64,000 nt of DNA, from the NCBI GenBank assembly GCA_963745865.1, contig CAVUYZ010000013.1, positions 1 through 64,000 of the forward strand, in the 5' to 3' direction. The notes under the pieces are model-generated. The model was not told where the DNA came from. It did no database searches and saw nothing but the letters and a program-made list of their open reading frames with translations. Source of the DNA: JAHEDH01 sp963745865 (GTDB lineage: Bacteria; Actinomycetota; Acidimicrobiia; Spongiisociales; ZC4RG35). The translations under genes were made by a program, and so were the position numbers. This document shows, piece by piece, positions 35,890-46,777 of the stretch; position 1 is the stretch's first letter, and each line of letters begins with the position of its first letter.

Positions 35890-37104
35890 ATGGGTTTCGT
35901 CACCTCCGAAGCCCCAACCCGCGCCGAGTTGTCGGCATGCGTGCAATGCGGTCTGTGTCTTCCACACTGCCCGACGTTTCGGTTGACCGGCAAGGAGTCG
36001 GCCGGTCCCAGGGGGCGACTCATGGCGATGAGCGCGGTGCTGGACGGGGTGCTCGAGGTCGACGGTTCGTTCGATGAGGCGATGTCGTTCTGTCTCCAGT
36101 GCCGAGCGTGCGAAGCGGTGTGCCCGGGGCTCGTGCCGTTCGGTCGAGTGATGGAGGGCGCTCGCGCCGAACTGGACGCGCAACGTCCCTCGCGACAGAG
36201 AGCGCTCAGGCGTTGGCTTCTCGGCTCCGTGCTGGCCAGCGACGGTCTCATCAGACTGGTGACCGTCGGCGCCATCTTCGCGCAGCGGCTTCGGGGCGAC
36301 GCCTGGCTCCCGAGATCGTTGGGACGCTCGGTGCTCGGTCTCCGCCGGCTCGGCGTGAGGCGGTCGTGGAAGGGTCGTGGGGCCACGGCGGTCGGAACGT
36401 CACGCGGCACTGTCGCCCTGCTGTCCGGCTGCGTGATGGACAGTTGGTTCGGTCCCGTTCACGACGCCACCGTCGGCCTGCTGACGATGGCGGGCTATGA
36501 CGTCGTGGTGCCGAGGCAACAGACGTGCTGCGGTGCTCTCGCCGCCCACGACGGTCACACCGATGCTGTTCGACGCCTGGCGGCGCAGAATGCCCAGGCT
36601 TTTGCCGATGTCGATCTCATCGTCTCCGACAGTGCCGGCTGCACGGCTCACCTCAAGGAGTACGCGCACTGGGGGGCACCCGAGGTCGAGGGACGGGTCC
36701 GCGACGTGACCGAGCTGGTCGGTGAATTGATCGCATCCGGCGATCTGCCCAGGCTCGAAGACGACCGAGGGGACGTGGCCGTTCAGGATCCCTGTCATCT
36801 GCGACACGCCCAGCGGATCATGGCGGCACCGAGACAGATCCTATCCGCGGCCGGGTACCGTCCTGTGGAGATCGACCCGGACGGGTTGTGCTGCGGAGCC
36901 GCCGGCGTCTATTCGGTGCTCCGACCGGACACGTCCCACGAGCTCGGTACCCGCAAGGCCGAGCAGGTCATCTCCACCGGGGCGATGGTCGTGTCATCGG
37001 CGAACCCCGGGTGCGAGATGCAACTTCGATCCCATCTCGATGGAAAGGCACGCGTCGCCCATCCGGTGGAGCTTTACTGGCAAGCGATCAACGGAGCACC
37101 GTGA
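35890..37104 (+). CDS. glcF: Glycolate oxidase iron-sulfur subunit GlcF
   Basis: A membrane-associated electron-transfer subunit of 404 residues. Two [4Fe-4S] motifs lie in the first 90 residues (CVQCGLCLPHCPTF; CLQCRACEAVCP). Two CCG (cysteine-rich) domains follow: TCCGALAAHDGH and LCCGAAGVYSVL, with the preceding SGCVMDSW and DPCHLRHAQ. It passes electrons from GlcDE to the quinone pool. The stop overlaps the next gene by GTGA. Confidence 0.94.
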   Translation: MGFVTSEAPTRAELSACVQCGLCLPHCPTFRLTGKESAGPRGRLMAMSAVLDGVLEVDGSFDEAMSFCLQCRACEAVCPGLVPFGRVMEGARAELDAQRPSRQRALRRWLLGSVLASDGLIRLVTVGAIFAQRLRGDAWLPRSLGRSVLGLRRLGVRRSWKGRGATAVGTSRGTVALLSGCVMDSWFGPVHDATVGLLTMAGYDVVVPRQQTCCGALAAHDGHTDAVRRLAAQNAQAFADVDLIVSDSAGCTAHLKEYAHWGAPEVEGRVRDVTELVGELIASGDLPRLEDDRGDVAVQDPCHLRHAQRIMAAPRQILSAAGYRPVEIDPDGLCCGAAGVYSVLRPDTSHELGTRKAEQVISTGAMVVSSANPGCEMQLRSHLDGKARVAHPVELYWQAINGAP

Positions 37105-37700
37105 ACGTCACCGAACACATCGGAACCCATCCCCAGAAGGCCGGCTACTACGTGCGGCTTATCGTCAGCACGTTCCGGACGATGCTCGCCATGGCGATGC
37201 TGGTCGCAGGATCCGGTCTCGTTGGTCTGGCGGTCGCCGTCTTCCTCGACGGATTCGATCTGGTCGACATCGGGCTCGGTCTCTCGATCGGAGAGGTTCT
37301 CGGGACGTTTCTCGTGATCGGCGTCAGCGGCGCATTCGCATTCGGGGTCGCAACCGAGGGCCGGTACGGCGCCGCAAACCTGACGAGGAGATATCCGACG
37401 CTCGAGGTGGCGATCGGTCGCGTGATCGGCGGCATCGTGGTCTCGGTCATCATCGGTTGGGTGGCTGGGAGGCTCGAGACCGTGGTGGTCGATCAGAACC
37501 TCCCGATCCGAGCAGCGTGGGAGATGGTGAGGGCGGTCGGGGCGTCCGGGTATCTCGCCACGCTGATCGGGGTACCGGTCGTCTGGGGTGTGCGGCGCGG
37601 GTTGGATCGTGCCGGGTTCGACGCTCAGATCGAGCTACCGGTTCTCTACGCACTGTGGGCCGGCCTGGCCCTGGTGATCTTCACGATGCCATCCGTCTGA
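37101..37700 (+). CDS. Four-helix membrane protein, unknown function
   Basis: Not recognised. It has 199 residues with about four membrane helices (TMLAMAMLVAGSGLVGLAVAV; FLVIGVSGAFAFGVA; VIGGIVVSVIIGWVAG; LPVLYALWAGLALVIFTM). The GTG overlaps the glcF stop, so it is made with the glycolate oxidase; a role in anchoring or in substrate or quinone access is possible but unsupported. Confidence 0.75.
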   Translation: MNVTEHIGTHPQKAGYYVRLIVSTFRTMLAMAMLVAGSGLVGLAVAVFLDGFDLVDIGLGLSIGEVLGTFLVIGVSGAFAFGVATEGRYGAANLTRRYPTLEVAIGRVIGGIVVSVIIGWVAGRLETVVVDQNLPIRAAWEMVRAVGASGYLATLIGVPVVWGVRRGLDRAGFDAQIELPVLYALWAGLALVIFTMPSV

Positions 37701-37701
37701 G

Positions 37702-38886
37702 GTGGATGCGGGCCTCGTCGGGTTCCTGTCCGCTGGCGCAGGGGCCGCCGAGATCCAGGAGTTGATCGACGGCGACGTGGAGCATCAGGATGCGCTTGCG
37801 ATCGTTTCCGAGCTTCGTCGGCGACACAACCGCTCCACTGCCGCCGCCATCTATGAGACTGCGATGCTCCGGGTCAAGGCTTCGGCGAAGTTCGACGACC
37901 CGTCGGCCATGCTGTTCGAGCGAGAGGCGCTCGAACAAGCCACCCCCCAGCCCATCGCCCGTCGCCGGGCGGGGATGATCGCGGGCGTTGACCCCCGGCT
38001 GATCGTCGATCTCGGCTGCGGGATCGGCGGGGACTCGATCGAGATGACGCGCGTCGCCGACGTGATCGGCGTCGACCTCGAGGCGGACCGCCTGCGGCTG
38101 GCACGCCACAACACATGGGTTGCCGGCGGCGGGTTCCGGTTCGATCCCGTGCAGGCCGACAGTCTCGGCCTCGTTCCCTTCCGGTGTGATGTCGCCTTCG
38201 CCGATCCCGCCCGCCGGATGTCTGGTCGGAGGATCAGGGGCCTCGATTCATACCTGCCGCCGGTCGGAGCTCTCCTGGAGCGATGGCATGCCCACGCCGG
38301 GTCGATCGTCGTCAAAGTCGCGCCCGGGATCACGGACGCCGAGATCCCGGCCGAGGCATCGGTCGAGTGGGTCTCGCTCAACGGAGACCTGCGCGAGGCG
38401 ACCATCGTCGTCGGCGACCTTCGATCGAGCGCCTCGAAGACCGCGACCGTGCTCCCGTCCGGAGCGAGCATCACTGGCCCCGAACCGACCGACGTTCCGG
38501 TTGCGCCGATCGGTGGATGGATTCTCGAGCCGGACGACGCGGTCATCAGGGCGGGTTTGGTGCGGGTGCTGGCCGCCGAGGTGGATGCCTCCTTGGTCGA
38601 TCCCAGCATCGCCTACCTGACGGCTGATCACTCGATCGAGCACCCGATGCTCTCGTCCTATCCGGTCGACGAAGTGATGCCGTTCAACCTCAAGCAGCTG
38701 AGACGTCGGTTGGCGGAACTCGAGGTCGGCGTTGTGAGCATCAAGAAGCGAGGATCGCCGATCACCCCGGAACAGTTGAGGCCGCGGCTCCGACTCGCCG
38801 GTGATCGATCTGCGACCATTCTGCTCACGCTGATCGGCGGAGTACCAATGGTTGCCATCGGCCTGGATCGGCCACTCACCAATTGA
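37702..38886 (+). CDS. Class I SAM methyltransferase with THUMP-like domain
   Basis: A 394-residue actinobacterial family. The SAM site is LIVDLGCGIGGDSIEMTRVAD near residue 100, followed by VIGVDLEADRLRLARHN and the post-motif FADPARRMSGRR. The C-terminal 100 residues (EVMPFNLKQLRRRLAEL, VSIKKRGSPITPEQLRPRL) form the THUMP-like RNA-binding module, so RNA is the probable substrate. GTG 37702 lies 1 bp after the previous stop. Its end overlaps the CDF gene tail to tail by 11 bp. Confidence 0.88.
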   Translation: MDAGLVGFLSAGAGAAEIQELIDGDVEHQDALAIVSELRRRHNRSTAAAIYETAMLRVKASAKFDDPSAMLFEREALEQATPQPIARRRAGMIAGVDPRLIVDLGCGIGGDSIEMTRVADVIGVDLEADRLRLARHNTWVAGGGFRFDPVQADSLGLVPFRCDVAFADPARRMSGRRIRGLDSYLPPVGALLERWHAHAGSIVVKVAPGITDAEIPAEASVEWVSLNGDLREATIVVGDLRSSASKTATVLPSGASITGPEPTDVPVAPIGGWILEPDDAVIRAGLVRVLAAEVDASLVDPSIAYLTADHSIEHPMLSSYPVDEVMPFNLKQLRRRLAELEVGVVSIKKRGSPITPEQLRPRLRLAGDRSATILLTLIGGVPMVAIGLDRPLTN

Positions 38887-39788
38887 TCTCGGCACATCCC
38901 TCATGGGTGTCCGGTTCGACCTGGAGAGTGGCATGCTTGATGTCGAAGTCGACCTCGAGGATCTCCCTGGCTCGGTCGAGAATCGGATGAGGGTCGACTC
39001 CGGATCTCGTCACCAGGTGGGCGGTGGCGACGTCCATGTCGGAGGTGAGGGTCCAGACATGCAGATCGTGCACGTCGTTCACCCCGTCGACCGATCGGAG
39101 CTGAGCTCGGAGAACATCGAGATCGAGGTCGGTGGGTGCCGCCTGGACGAGGATCCGCACTGCGCTCCGACCCAATCGCCATGCCCGGGGAAGGATGAAC
39201 AGCCCGATGGCTGCTCCGACGAGGGGATCGGCGAGGGTCCAGTCGAGATATCGGACGAGGATCGCGGCTGCGATGACACCGACAGACCCGATGAGGTCTG
39301 CGAGTACTTCCAGCAGCGCCCCTTCCAGGTTCAGGGACTCTTCTGCCCCTTCCCGGAGCAGTCGCCAACCAATGAGGTTCACGACCAGCCCACCGACTCG
39401 CCACGATCAACATCCATCCCGATTGGATCGTCGGTGGGTCATCGAGTCGCTGGTACGCCTCGAAGAGGACGTATCCGGCGACGCCGAACAACAGCACTGC
39501 ATTGGCGAGTGCGGCGAGGATCTCGAGTCGGTACAGCCCGTACGTCCGGCTCTCGGTCGCAGACCCCCCGGATGCGACAGTGATGGCAGCAAGCGCCATG
39601 CCCAGGCCGAGGGCATCGGTGGCCATGTGACCCGCATCGGAGAGGAGCGCCAGCGAACCGGTCATCAGACCTCCGACGATCTCGGCGACCATGAATCCCA
39701 CGACGAGGGCGAAGGTGATGATGAGGGCGCTTCTGTGCCTGCCGCCTGCGCTCACGGTGGTCTGCCCGTGGCTGTGTCCGTCAACCAT
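38876..39788 (-). CDS. Cation diffusion facilitator (Zn2+/Co2+ exporter; one frame break)
   Basis: About 303 residues of the CzcD/ZitB type. The N-terminus is His-rich (DGHSHGQTT), six membrane helices follow with the metal site SDAGHMATDALGLGMAL and a second acidic site in VLADLIGSVGVIAAA, and the cytosolic domain closes with VHDLHVWTLTSDMDVATAHL. It exports divalent metals in exchange for protons. The frame changes near 39397 between SGWMLIVA and VGGLVVNLIG. ATG 39788 is chosen as the first residue of the family. Confidence 0.92.
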
Positions 39789-39830
39789 GGAGATCAAGGT
39801 AGGGCGATCGAGCGCGTCGATGGCGCAACG

Positions 39831-40700
39831 CTACAGCGACCTGGCGTACAGGTACCCGCGTCGGATCTCGCAGCCGGCCCGCTCGAAGGCGTCCTCGAGC
39901 CAGTCGATCGACGGAATCATCACCATGACCGTCGACATCCGCCGGCGGGCGGCGAGGTCGACGACGGCGCGGGCGAGTCGCGGTGCGTCGAGTGGGTTGG
40001 TGACCACCCATGGGACGAACAGTTCGGAGTCCTCCGCTCGCTGGCGGGCGATCACCCAGCCGGAGGCGCACTGCATCAGTTCGCGCTCGCGAGATGCTGC
40101 CTGGACATCGGCGAGTGTCATTCTCCTGAACGTCCATCCGAGGGGAAGGAGGTTCCTGCCTGCGGCTGCCATGTCAGAACTGGACCATGCCACCCATGCC
40201 GGGTCGATCTCTGCTCGAGATCCCGAGGCGAGTTGCTCTTCGCCCGCCACCCGCTTGCCTCCGTTGGTGATCGGGTCGATCCGCCCGCTGCCGAGCTCGC
40301 GCATCGGCCACGACCAGCCGCACACCCGGCGGTAGCCGGACGCTTCGACCTGACGTTGGGCGGCCGTGTTCCAGTCCTCGGTCAGGAGACGCACCACGGC
40401 AGCGCCGCGATCGGAAGCCCACTCGCAGAGGGCTGCGTTGATCGCCGTGGCGACCCCGGCCCTGCGATGGTTCGGGTCCACCCGCGCCGCATGGATCCAT
40501 GCCTCTCGCTCGCTCATCAGGATGGCCCGGGCCAGGCCGATCGGAGTGTCCGACCCGTCGGTGGCGACCATGACGGTCGAGTCGGCGTCATCGATCCATG
40601 CCAGGAACCGCTCGGGGACATAGTCGCCCCATTCGAAGGTTCCGGTGGTGAACGCGGTGACGGCTTCGAGGTCAGACGGAGTTGCGGGACGAACCTCCAT
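39831..40700 (-). CDS. GNAT-family acetyltransferase, double-domain
   Basis: A protein of 289 residues. The first half is a clear GNAT domain: MEVRPATPSDLEAV, then HAARVDPNHRRAGVATAINA with the acetyl-CoA loop RRAGVA, and AAQRQVEASGYRRV. The second half (from about residue 150) repeats a degenerate GNAT fold. The ATG overlaps the argS stop as TGATGG, so it is translated from the argS transcript. The substrate is unknown. Confidence 0.83.
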   Translation of the reverse strand: MEVRPATPSDLEAVTAFTTGTFEWGDYVPERFLAWIDDADSTVMVATDGSDTPIGLARAILMSEREAWIHAARVDPNHRRAGVATAINAALCEWASDRGAAVVRLLTEDWNTAAQRQVEASGYRRVCGWSWPMRELGSGRIDPITNGGKRVAGEEQLASGSRAEIDPAWVAWSSSDMAAAGRNLLPLGWTFRRMTLADVQAASRERELMQCASGWVIARQRAEDSELFVPWVVTNPLDAPRLARAVVDLAARRRMSTVMVMIPSIDWLEDAFERAGCEIRRGYLYARSL

Positions 40701-42467
40701 CACATTCGTTCTGGAACGTCGATCCCGAGGAGATCCAGCGCCGTGACCACGACGCGTCCTCGTGAGTGACGAGACCGCCAACCACGATCCGCGGGTCTCG
40801 GGGTCGGGTTCGCTGAGGATGTGGCACTCCTCGTAGAAGCGGTTGAAGACTCCGGCGAGCTCATAGGCGTATTCGGCGATGTGGTTGGGGGCGCGCAACG
40901 CGATCGATCTGTCGACCGCGTCTGCGTACCGCGTGATCGCCAGCATCAGATCGCGTTCTGAGTCCACTCTCGGCGGGCCGATCTCGCCACTGACGAGGCC
41001 CCGTTCGTCCGCTTTCCTCAGGACGGAGCCGATCCGCACGGCGACATACATCAGATACGGCCCGGTTCGCCCCTCGAACGAGCTGAACCGCTCGAGGTCG
41101 AACACGTAGTTCGAGGTCCGATGGTTCGAGAGGTCTCCGAACTTGACCGCTGCCATTCCCACGAGGCGGGCGATCTCCTGACGCTCCGCTTCCGGATAGT
41201 CGGCGGCCAGGCCCTTCGAGTCCATGCTCGCCAGAGCGATGTCGTTCACGTCGGCGAGGAGATCTCGGAGCAGCGGGAGATCGCCGTCCCGGGTCCGCAG
41301 GGGTTTGCCGTCGCTGCCGTTGACGGTGCCGTTGTTGGCGTGCTCGAGCAGCACATCGGGGCCGGCGATGTTTCCCTTCCTGGCCGCCCGGAACACCTGC
41401 TCGAAGTGGAGGCTCTGGCGAGCGTCGACGAAGTAGATCAGCGCATCTCCCCCCAGGTCGTCGATCCGCTCCTCGACGGTCGCCAGGTCGGTGGTCGCAT
41501 ATGCGTACCCGCCATCGCTCTTTGTCAGGATGAGCGGAGGGAGCTGGTGGTCTTCGTCTGGCTCGGTCACGAAGACGACCACGGCGCCATCGGACTCCTC
41601 GGCGACCCCGATCGCCTCCAGCCGTTCGATCATCGGCCCGATCCGATCGTGGACCGAGCTCTCGCCGAGCCACACATCGAAACTGACATCCAGTTCGTTG
41701 TACACCTGTTCGATCGCCGCGATCGACACATCCCGCATGTGCTGCCACAGGGCCCGATACCCCGGCCTGCCGTTTTGGAGATCGACGGTGGCCTGTCGAG
41801 CAGCGGCCGCAAAGGCCGGGTCGGCTTTCGCTTTGGCCGAGGCGGCCGGATACAGCGTCTGCAGGTCTTCGATCGAGACCGGTGACTCGTCGGGATAGGG
41901 GCCGGTCACCGACTCGTCGAAGTAGACGAGATCAGGCTGTCGGAGCTCGATCTCCCGAATGAGCTGGCCCATCTGGGTTCCCCAGTCACCGAGATGGACG
42001 TCTCCGATCACCTCGTGTCCGGCGAAGCGGAAGATTCGCTTGATCGACTCGCCGATGATGGCCGTGCGCAGGTGCCCGACGTGGAGTTCCTTGGCGACGT
42101 TCGGGCCCCCGTAATCGAAGATGTACCGCCGGCCATCGGAGGCTGGTGCCGCTCCGAGCAGGGGATCGCGGTCGAGTGCGCCGATCTCGGATGCCAGGAA
42201 CTCGTCGGTGACCGTGACGTTGATGAATCCGGGCCCGGCGATCTCGACCTTCTCGATGATCGGATCCTGCGAGACGATGTCAGCGATCTCTTCGGCCAGC
42301 TCCCGAGGGTTGCGACCAGCCGCCTTTGCGCCTGCAAGTGCACCGTTGCACTGGAACTGGCCGAGCTCGCGGCGTTGGCTCGGGACGACTTCTCCGAGGG
42401 CCGGGTCGAGGCCGACGTGTTCGAAGGCGCCTTCGAAGAGGGTCCCGAGAGTCGAGCGGATGGTCAT
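40700..42467 (-). CDS. argS: Arginyl-tRNA synthetase (one frame break near the C-terminus)
   Basis: A class Ia synthetase of about 588 residues. It has an N-terminal ArgRS additional domain, the HIGH-type motif NVAKELHVGHLR near residue 120, GDVHLGDWGTQMGQLI, and the KMSKS-equivalent region GKPLRTRDGD. The C-terminal anticodon-binding domain has EGRTGPYLMYVAVRI and ECHILSEPDPETRGSWLA. The frame shifts near 40765; the true ending (VVTALDLLGIDVPERM) is in another frame and stops at 40700-40702, overlapping the GNAT start. Confidence 0.95.
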
Positions 42468-42589
42468 GCCAGTGAGGATAGGAGCACCCGGGAACGGTGA
42501 ATCCCGCGGCTCGACGTGTCGGCGCCCATCATCGGGCGGATGGTGCCGTCGAGTTGCCGGGCCGGGCAGGCCGAACCCGGCGCGTGGCC

Positions 42590-44618
42590 TCAATATGCGG
42601 CGAGTTCCCTCGCGTGCTCGGCGATCGACTCCGGCGTCGGGTAGATGGCGTCCTCGAGCACGGTCGAGAAGGGCATGATCGGGATCTCGGGGAGCGCGTA
42701 GCGCTTGATCGGAGCATCGAGCCACTGAAACGCCTTGTCGGCGATCTGGGCGGCCACCTCGGCTCCGTACCCCATGAATTCGTTGTCCTCGTGGACGATC
42801 AACGCCTTGCTCGTCTTCTGGATCGAGGCCTCGATCGTTGCCCAGTCGAGCGGGCGGAGTGAGCGCAGGTCGATCACCTCCGCCGAGATGCCCTCGCTCT
42901 CGAGCAGTTCACCCGCCTCAACCGAGAAGTGGGCCATCGCTCCGTAGGCGATGATGGTCAGATCGGTTCCTGCCCGTCTGATCGCCGCCCGCCCGATGGG
43001 GACGACGTGGTCGCCGGCCGGGTACGGCCCCTTGGCAACGCGGTAGAGCTTCTTCGGTTCGAGGAACAGCACGGGATCGGGGTCGTCCATCGCTGCGAAC
43101 ATCAGTCCTTTGACATCGGCCGGCGTCGACGGGACGACCACCTTCAGCCCTGGCACGTGCGTGTAGTAGGCCTCGATCGACTGGGAGTGATAGAGGGCAC
43201 CGTGGATGCCCGCTCCGTATGGAGTTCGGATCACCATCGGGACCTTCCATCTCCCGTCGCTGCGGTAATGGACTTTGGACACCTCCGAGACGATCTGATC
43301 GAACGCCGGATGGATGTAGTCGGCGAATTGGATCTCCGGGATCGGGAGTTTGCCATAGGCCGCGAGACCGACTGCCGCGCCGATGATCGACGCCTCGGCG
43401 AGTGGTGTGTTGAAGCACCGGTCGGGCTCCGAATCGATTGCTCAAGCCCTGCGTCGCCTTGAACACTCCGCCCTTCTTCCCCCCGACATCCTCGCCGAAG
43501 ACGATCGCCTGGTCGTATCGCTCCATCACCTCGCCGAGGGCACGGTTGACGGCGGTGATCATGTTGACCTCGTCACCGGCCGGTGGGTCGTCGACAGCGG
43601 TCGTCGGTTCGCTGGGCTCGATCACACGCGCGTACACATGGCTGATGGCGTCGGTCGCGTCCGGTGCAGCTTCGGCGGCGCGAACGGCGTCGGCCAGTTC
43701 GCCCTCGATGTCTTCGTCCATCTCCTGTTCGAGCGCGTCGGGTAGCAGGCGTTCCTCGATGAGGTACTGCTTGATGGTCACGACCGGGTCGTGTCTCCGC
43801 CACTCGTCGACTTCTTCGCGTGAGCGATACAAGCGGTCGTCGTCGTCGGATGTGTGGGCGTAATAGCGATACGTCTCGGCTTCGATGAGGGTCGGGCCGT
43901 GCCCGGACCTGGCGCGTTCCACCGCCTCCTTCATCGTCCGGTAGACCCCGAGGGGGTCGTTGCCGTCGATGACGTGACCCGGCATCCCATACCCTTTTGC
44001 CCGCTCGAAGATGTGACCGGCGACCTCTGTCGCGCTCGGTACGGAAATCGCATAACCGTTGTTCTCGATGACGAAGATCACCGGGAGCTTGTGGATGCCG
44101 GCCCAGTTCATCGCCTCGTGCCAGTCGCCCTCGGACGTCGACCCTTCACCCCCGTACACAACGACGACCGCGTCGCTTCCATCGATCTTGAGACCGTGGG
44201 CGATACCAACAGCATGCGGATACTGGGTGCCGATCGTCGAGGATTGCGTGAGGATCCTCCGGTTCTCGGCAGACCAGTGGTTGGGGAGTTGACGTCCGCC
44301 AGACATCGGATCGGTCTGCCTGGCGAATACGGCGAGAAACACATCGAGTGGCGTGATCCCCCACGCAAGGGCGACGCCCATGTCGCGGTAATAGGGGAGG
44401 ATCCAGTCCCGCTCCGGATCGAGCGGGCCGACCGACGCCACCTGGACCGCCTCATGGCCCGAGGAGCCGACGACGAACGGCGCCCGCCCCTGGCGGTTGA
44501 GAGCGAACATCCGATCATCCATCTTCCGGGCCATCAGCATCGTTCGATACAGGGCGACGACGTCGTCATCGGTGAGGCCGAGATCGCGGTGATGGAGTTC
44601 TCGCTTCGCCCACTTCAT
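42590..44618 (-). CDS. Fused E1 alpha-beta 2-oxoacid dehydrogenase (one frame break)
   Basis: About 675 residues. Residues 1-330 are E1 alpha (PFVVGSSGHEAVQVASVG; TPP site GGEGSTSEGDWHEAMNWA to ENNGYAIS; YYAHTSDDD phosphorylation-loop-like region). A linker of about 20 residues rich in Pro, Asp and Thr leads to E1 beta (MITAVNRALGEVMERY; VFGEDVGGKKGGVF; RCFNTPLAEASIIGAAVG; VIDLRSLRPLDW; the ending YPTPESIAEHARELA). The alpha and beta parts share one frame through the junction at about residue 350. The frame break (near 43438) is later, inside beta. The family is branched-chain/pyruvate-type E1; no E2 or E3 gene is nearby. Confidence 0.9.
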
Positions 44619-44707
44619 CGATGGTTCCCTTCCCTGGCTACCTGAGACTCACTGTATCGATCCGACGGCGTCCGTATCGCCCGTCAGCGATGGGTAGCCT
44701 CGACGTG

Positions 44708-45461
44708 TGATCAAAGCCGCCTACCTCCGCGTGTATCTCCCGGAGAATGCGCCCGCGGTCCAGGTCTTCCCGTTGCTACCTCGACGATGCGCGCCCCCAC
44801 CGAGAACACGTTCGGGCTGACGACCGAGCCGCCGGGTGAGGATGCATTCGTGGCGGAGTGGCAGGGCAGGGTCTTCCGGTGTCCACGGACGCCTCGAGTG
44901 AGGATGCTCGAGGGTCTCCTCGCCTTGCGGGCTGCGTCTGCGCAACTCGGTGCCGCGTCGCTGGTGACCGACCCACAGGCCCGTGAGGCGAAGCTGCAGC
45001 TGGCGGAGATCCAGCAGCTCGGCAGAGGAACCGCGCACATCCTGACATCGGCCTGGCATGTCCCACTTCGGTGGTTCGCGTTGTTCTCTCCCGATTCGAG
45101 GGAACTCATCAACGATCCGCTCCGGGTCCGGTACCGAGCGTTCGTCGGCGATGGGCTCACTCGCCTCGAACGGGCGATCTCGATCCTCGACGAGGCCGAG
45201 ATTCCCGACGCGATCGTGGATGAGGTGCGTGGCCTGAGAGGCTGGGTGGCCGACTTCCCCACCGACGCGATGGTGGAGCTCGACTACGGCTCGGTCGCAT
45301 CCTCCTTCGACGCGACCGACCTCGTGCTCGACGACTCTGCTGGCGATCTGTGGGCAGCACTCGACGGGCTCGCCACCGACGACTGGGAGTCGGCAGGAGA
45401 GCGATACGGCGATCTGGTGAGCCGCTGGGCGATCCCGATGGCGGTCAGCTACTCCAACTGA
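44708..45461 (+). CDS. Conserved-looking protein of unknown function (frameshifted)
   Basis: Not recognised. GTG at 44708 opens a frame (IKAAYLRVYLPENAPAVQVF) that shifts near 44780 into TENTFGLTTEPPGEDAFVAEW and runs to 45461, giving about 250 residues. It is soluble and largely helical (MLEGLLALRAASAQLG; DGLTRLERAISILDEAEIPD) with a Trp-rich stretch WHVPLRWFALF. It has no membrane segment. It is divergent from the E1 gene. The upstream frame is included because its codon use and spacing fit a start with no competing gene. Confidence 0.6.
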
Positions 45462-45517
45462 GTCCGCCCGGCTGTACTCGGCATCCCACCGGGAACCTCG
45501 ATGTGAGACAATGCGGT

Positions 45518-46698
45518 ATGTCCGAAATGAGCTTCCACCGCCCGTCACCAACCGACTTCCTGGCCGTCGACTCTCTGCTCGACTCCGAGGAGGTCCTGCT
45601 CCGCGACACCGTACGACGGTTCGTCGCCGACCGGATCCTCCCCGAGATCGGCCACTGGTGGGAGGAGGCGATCTTTCCGCGGGAAGTCGCAAAGGAGATG
45701 GCATCGCTGGGTTTGTTCGGCATGCATCTCGACGGATACGGGTGCGCGGGGACGTCCAACGTCGCCTACGGGCTCGCCTGCACCGAACTCGAATTCGGTG
45801 ACTCCGGGGTCAGGAGCTTCATGTCGGTCCAGGGCTCACTGTCGATGTTCCCGATCTGGAAGTTCGGCTCCGAGGAGCAGAAGGAGACGTGGCTTCCGCA
45901 GATGGCCGCAGGGGACGTGATCGGGTGCTTCGGACTCACAGAGGCCGACTCGGGGTCCGATCCTTCGTCGATGCGCACCACGGCACGACGCGATGGCGAC
46001 GACTGGATCATCAACGGCTCGAAGATGTGGATCACCAACGGGACGATCGCCGACATCGCCATCGTGTGGGCGCAGACCGATGGGGGCATCCGCGGTTTCA
46101 TCGTCCCGACGGATGCGCCCGGCTTCGAGGCGCAGCCGATCCATCGCAAGGCGAGTCTGCGCGCATCGGTGACCGCTGAGCTGGCGTTCGACGGGATACG
46201 GGTTCCCGACGAGTTCCGGCTGCCCGGCGTCTCGTCGATGCGGGGTCCGCTCTCCTGTCTCAACGAGGCTCGGTTCGGGATCCTGTACGGGGCAATCGGC
46301 GCGGCGCGTGCCTGTTACGAATCCGCGCTGGAGTATGCGGGCTCGAGAACCCAGTTCGATCGACCGATCGCCGGTTTCCAGCTCACCCAGCAGAAGTTGG
46401 TCGACATGATGGTCGTGGTCAACCGTGGAATGCTCGTGTCGATGCATCTTGGCCGGATGAAAGACGCAGGCACTTTGACCCCGGAGCAGGTGAGCTTCGG
46501 AAAGCTCGACAATGTCAGGAACGCGCTCGATGTGGCCAGGACTGCTCGGTCGATTCTCGGCGGGAACGGCATCACGATGGAGTACCCGGTCTTCCGCCAC
46601 ATGGCGAACCTCGAGACCGGTTCACCTATGAGGGGACCAACGAGATCCACACACTCATTCTCGGGAACTCGATCACCGGCCTCAACGCCTTCACCTGA
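45518..46698 (+). CDS. gcdH: Glutaryl-CoA dehydrogenase (frameshifted near the end)
   Basis: An FAD acyl-CoA dehydrogenase of about 393 residues. It follows GCDH throughout: GYGCAGTSNVAYGL, SGVRSFMSVQGSLSMFPI, CFGLTEADSGSDPSSM, GSKMWITNGTIADI, CLNEARFGILYGAIGAA and ILGGNGITMEY. The frame shifts near 46620; the ending FTYEGTNEIHTLILGNSITG, with the catalytic glutamate in YEGTNEIH, is in another frame and stops at 46696-46698. It converts glutaryl-CoA to crotonyl-CoA in lysine and tryptophan breakdown. The ALDH7-type gene 30 kb away could feed the same route. Confidence 0.92.
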
Positions 46699-46777
46699 TA
46701 CCCAGGCGTCGCCGCCTTCTCCGGCGCGCCGGCGAGCACACGGGGACTACTACCGGCGCTCGGGTAGCGTTGCCTCC

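Noticed and set aside
39831..42725. A single frame joining argS and the GNAT gene as one 964-residue protein
   Set aside because: The junction residues do not match ArgRS; the correct ArgRS ending is in another frame and stops exactly over the GNAT start codon (TGATGG). The apparent fusion is a frame artefact.
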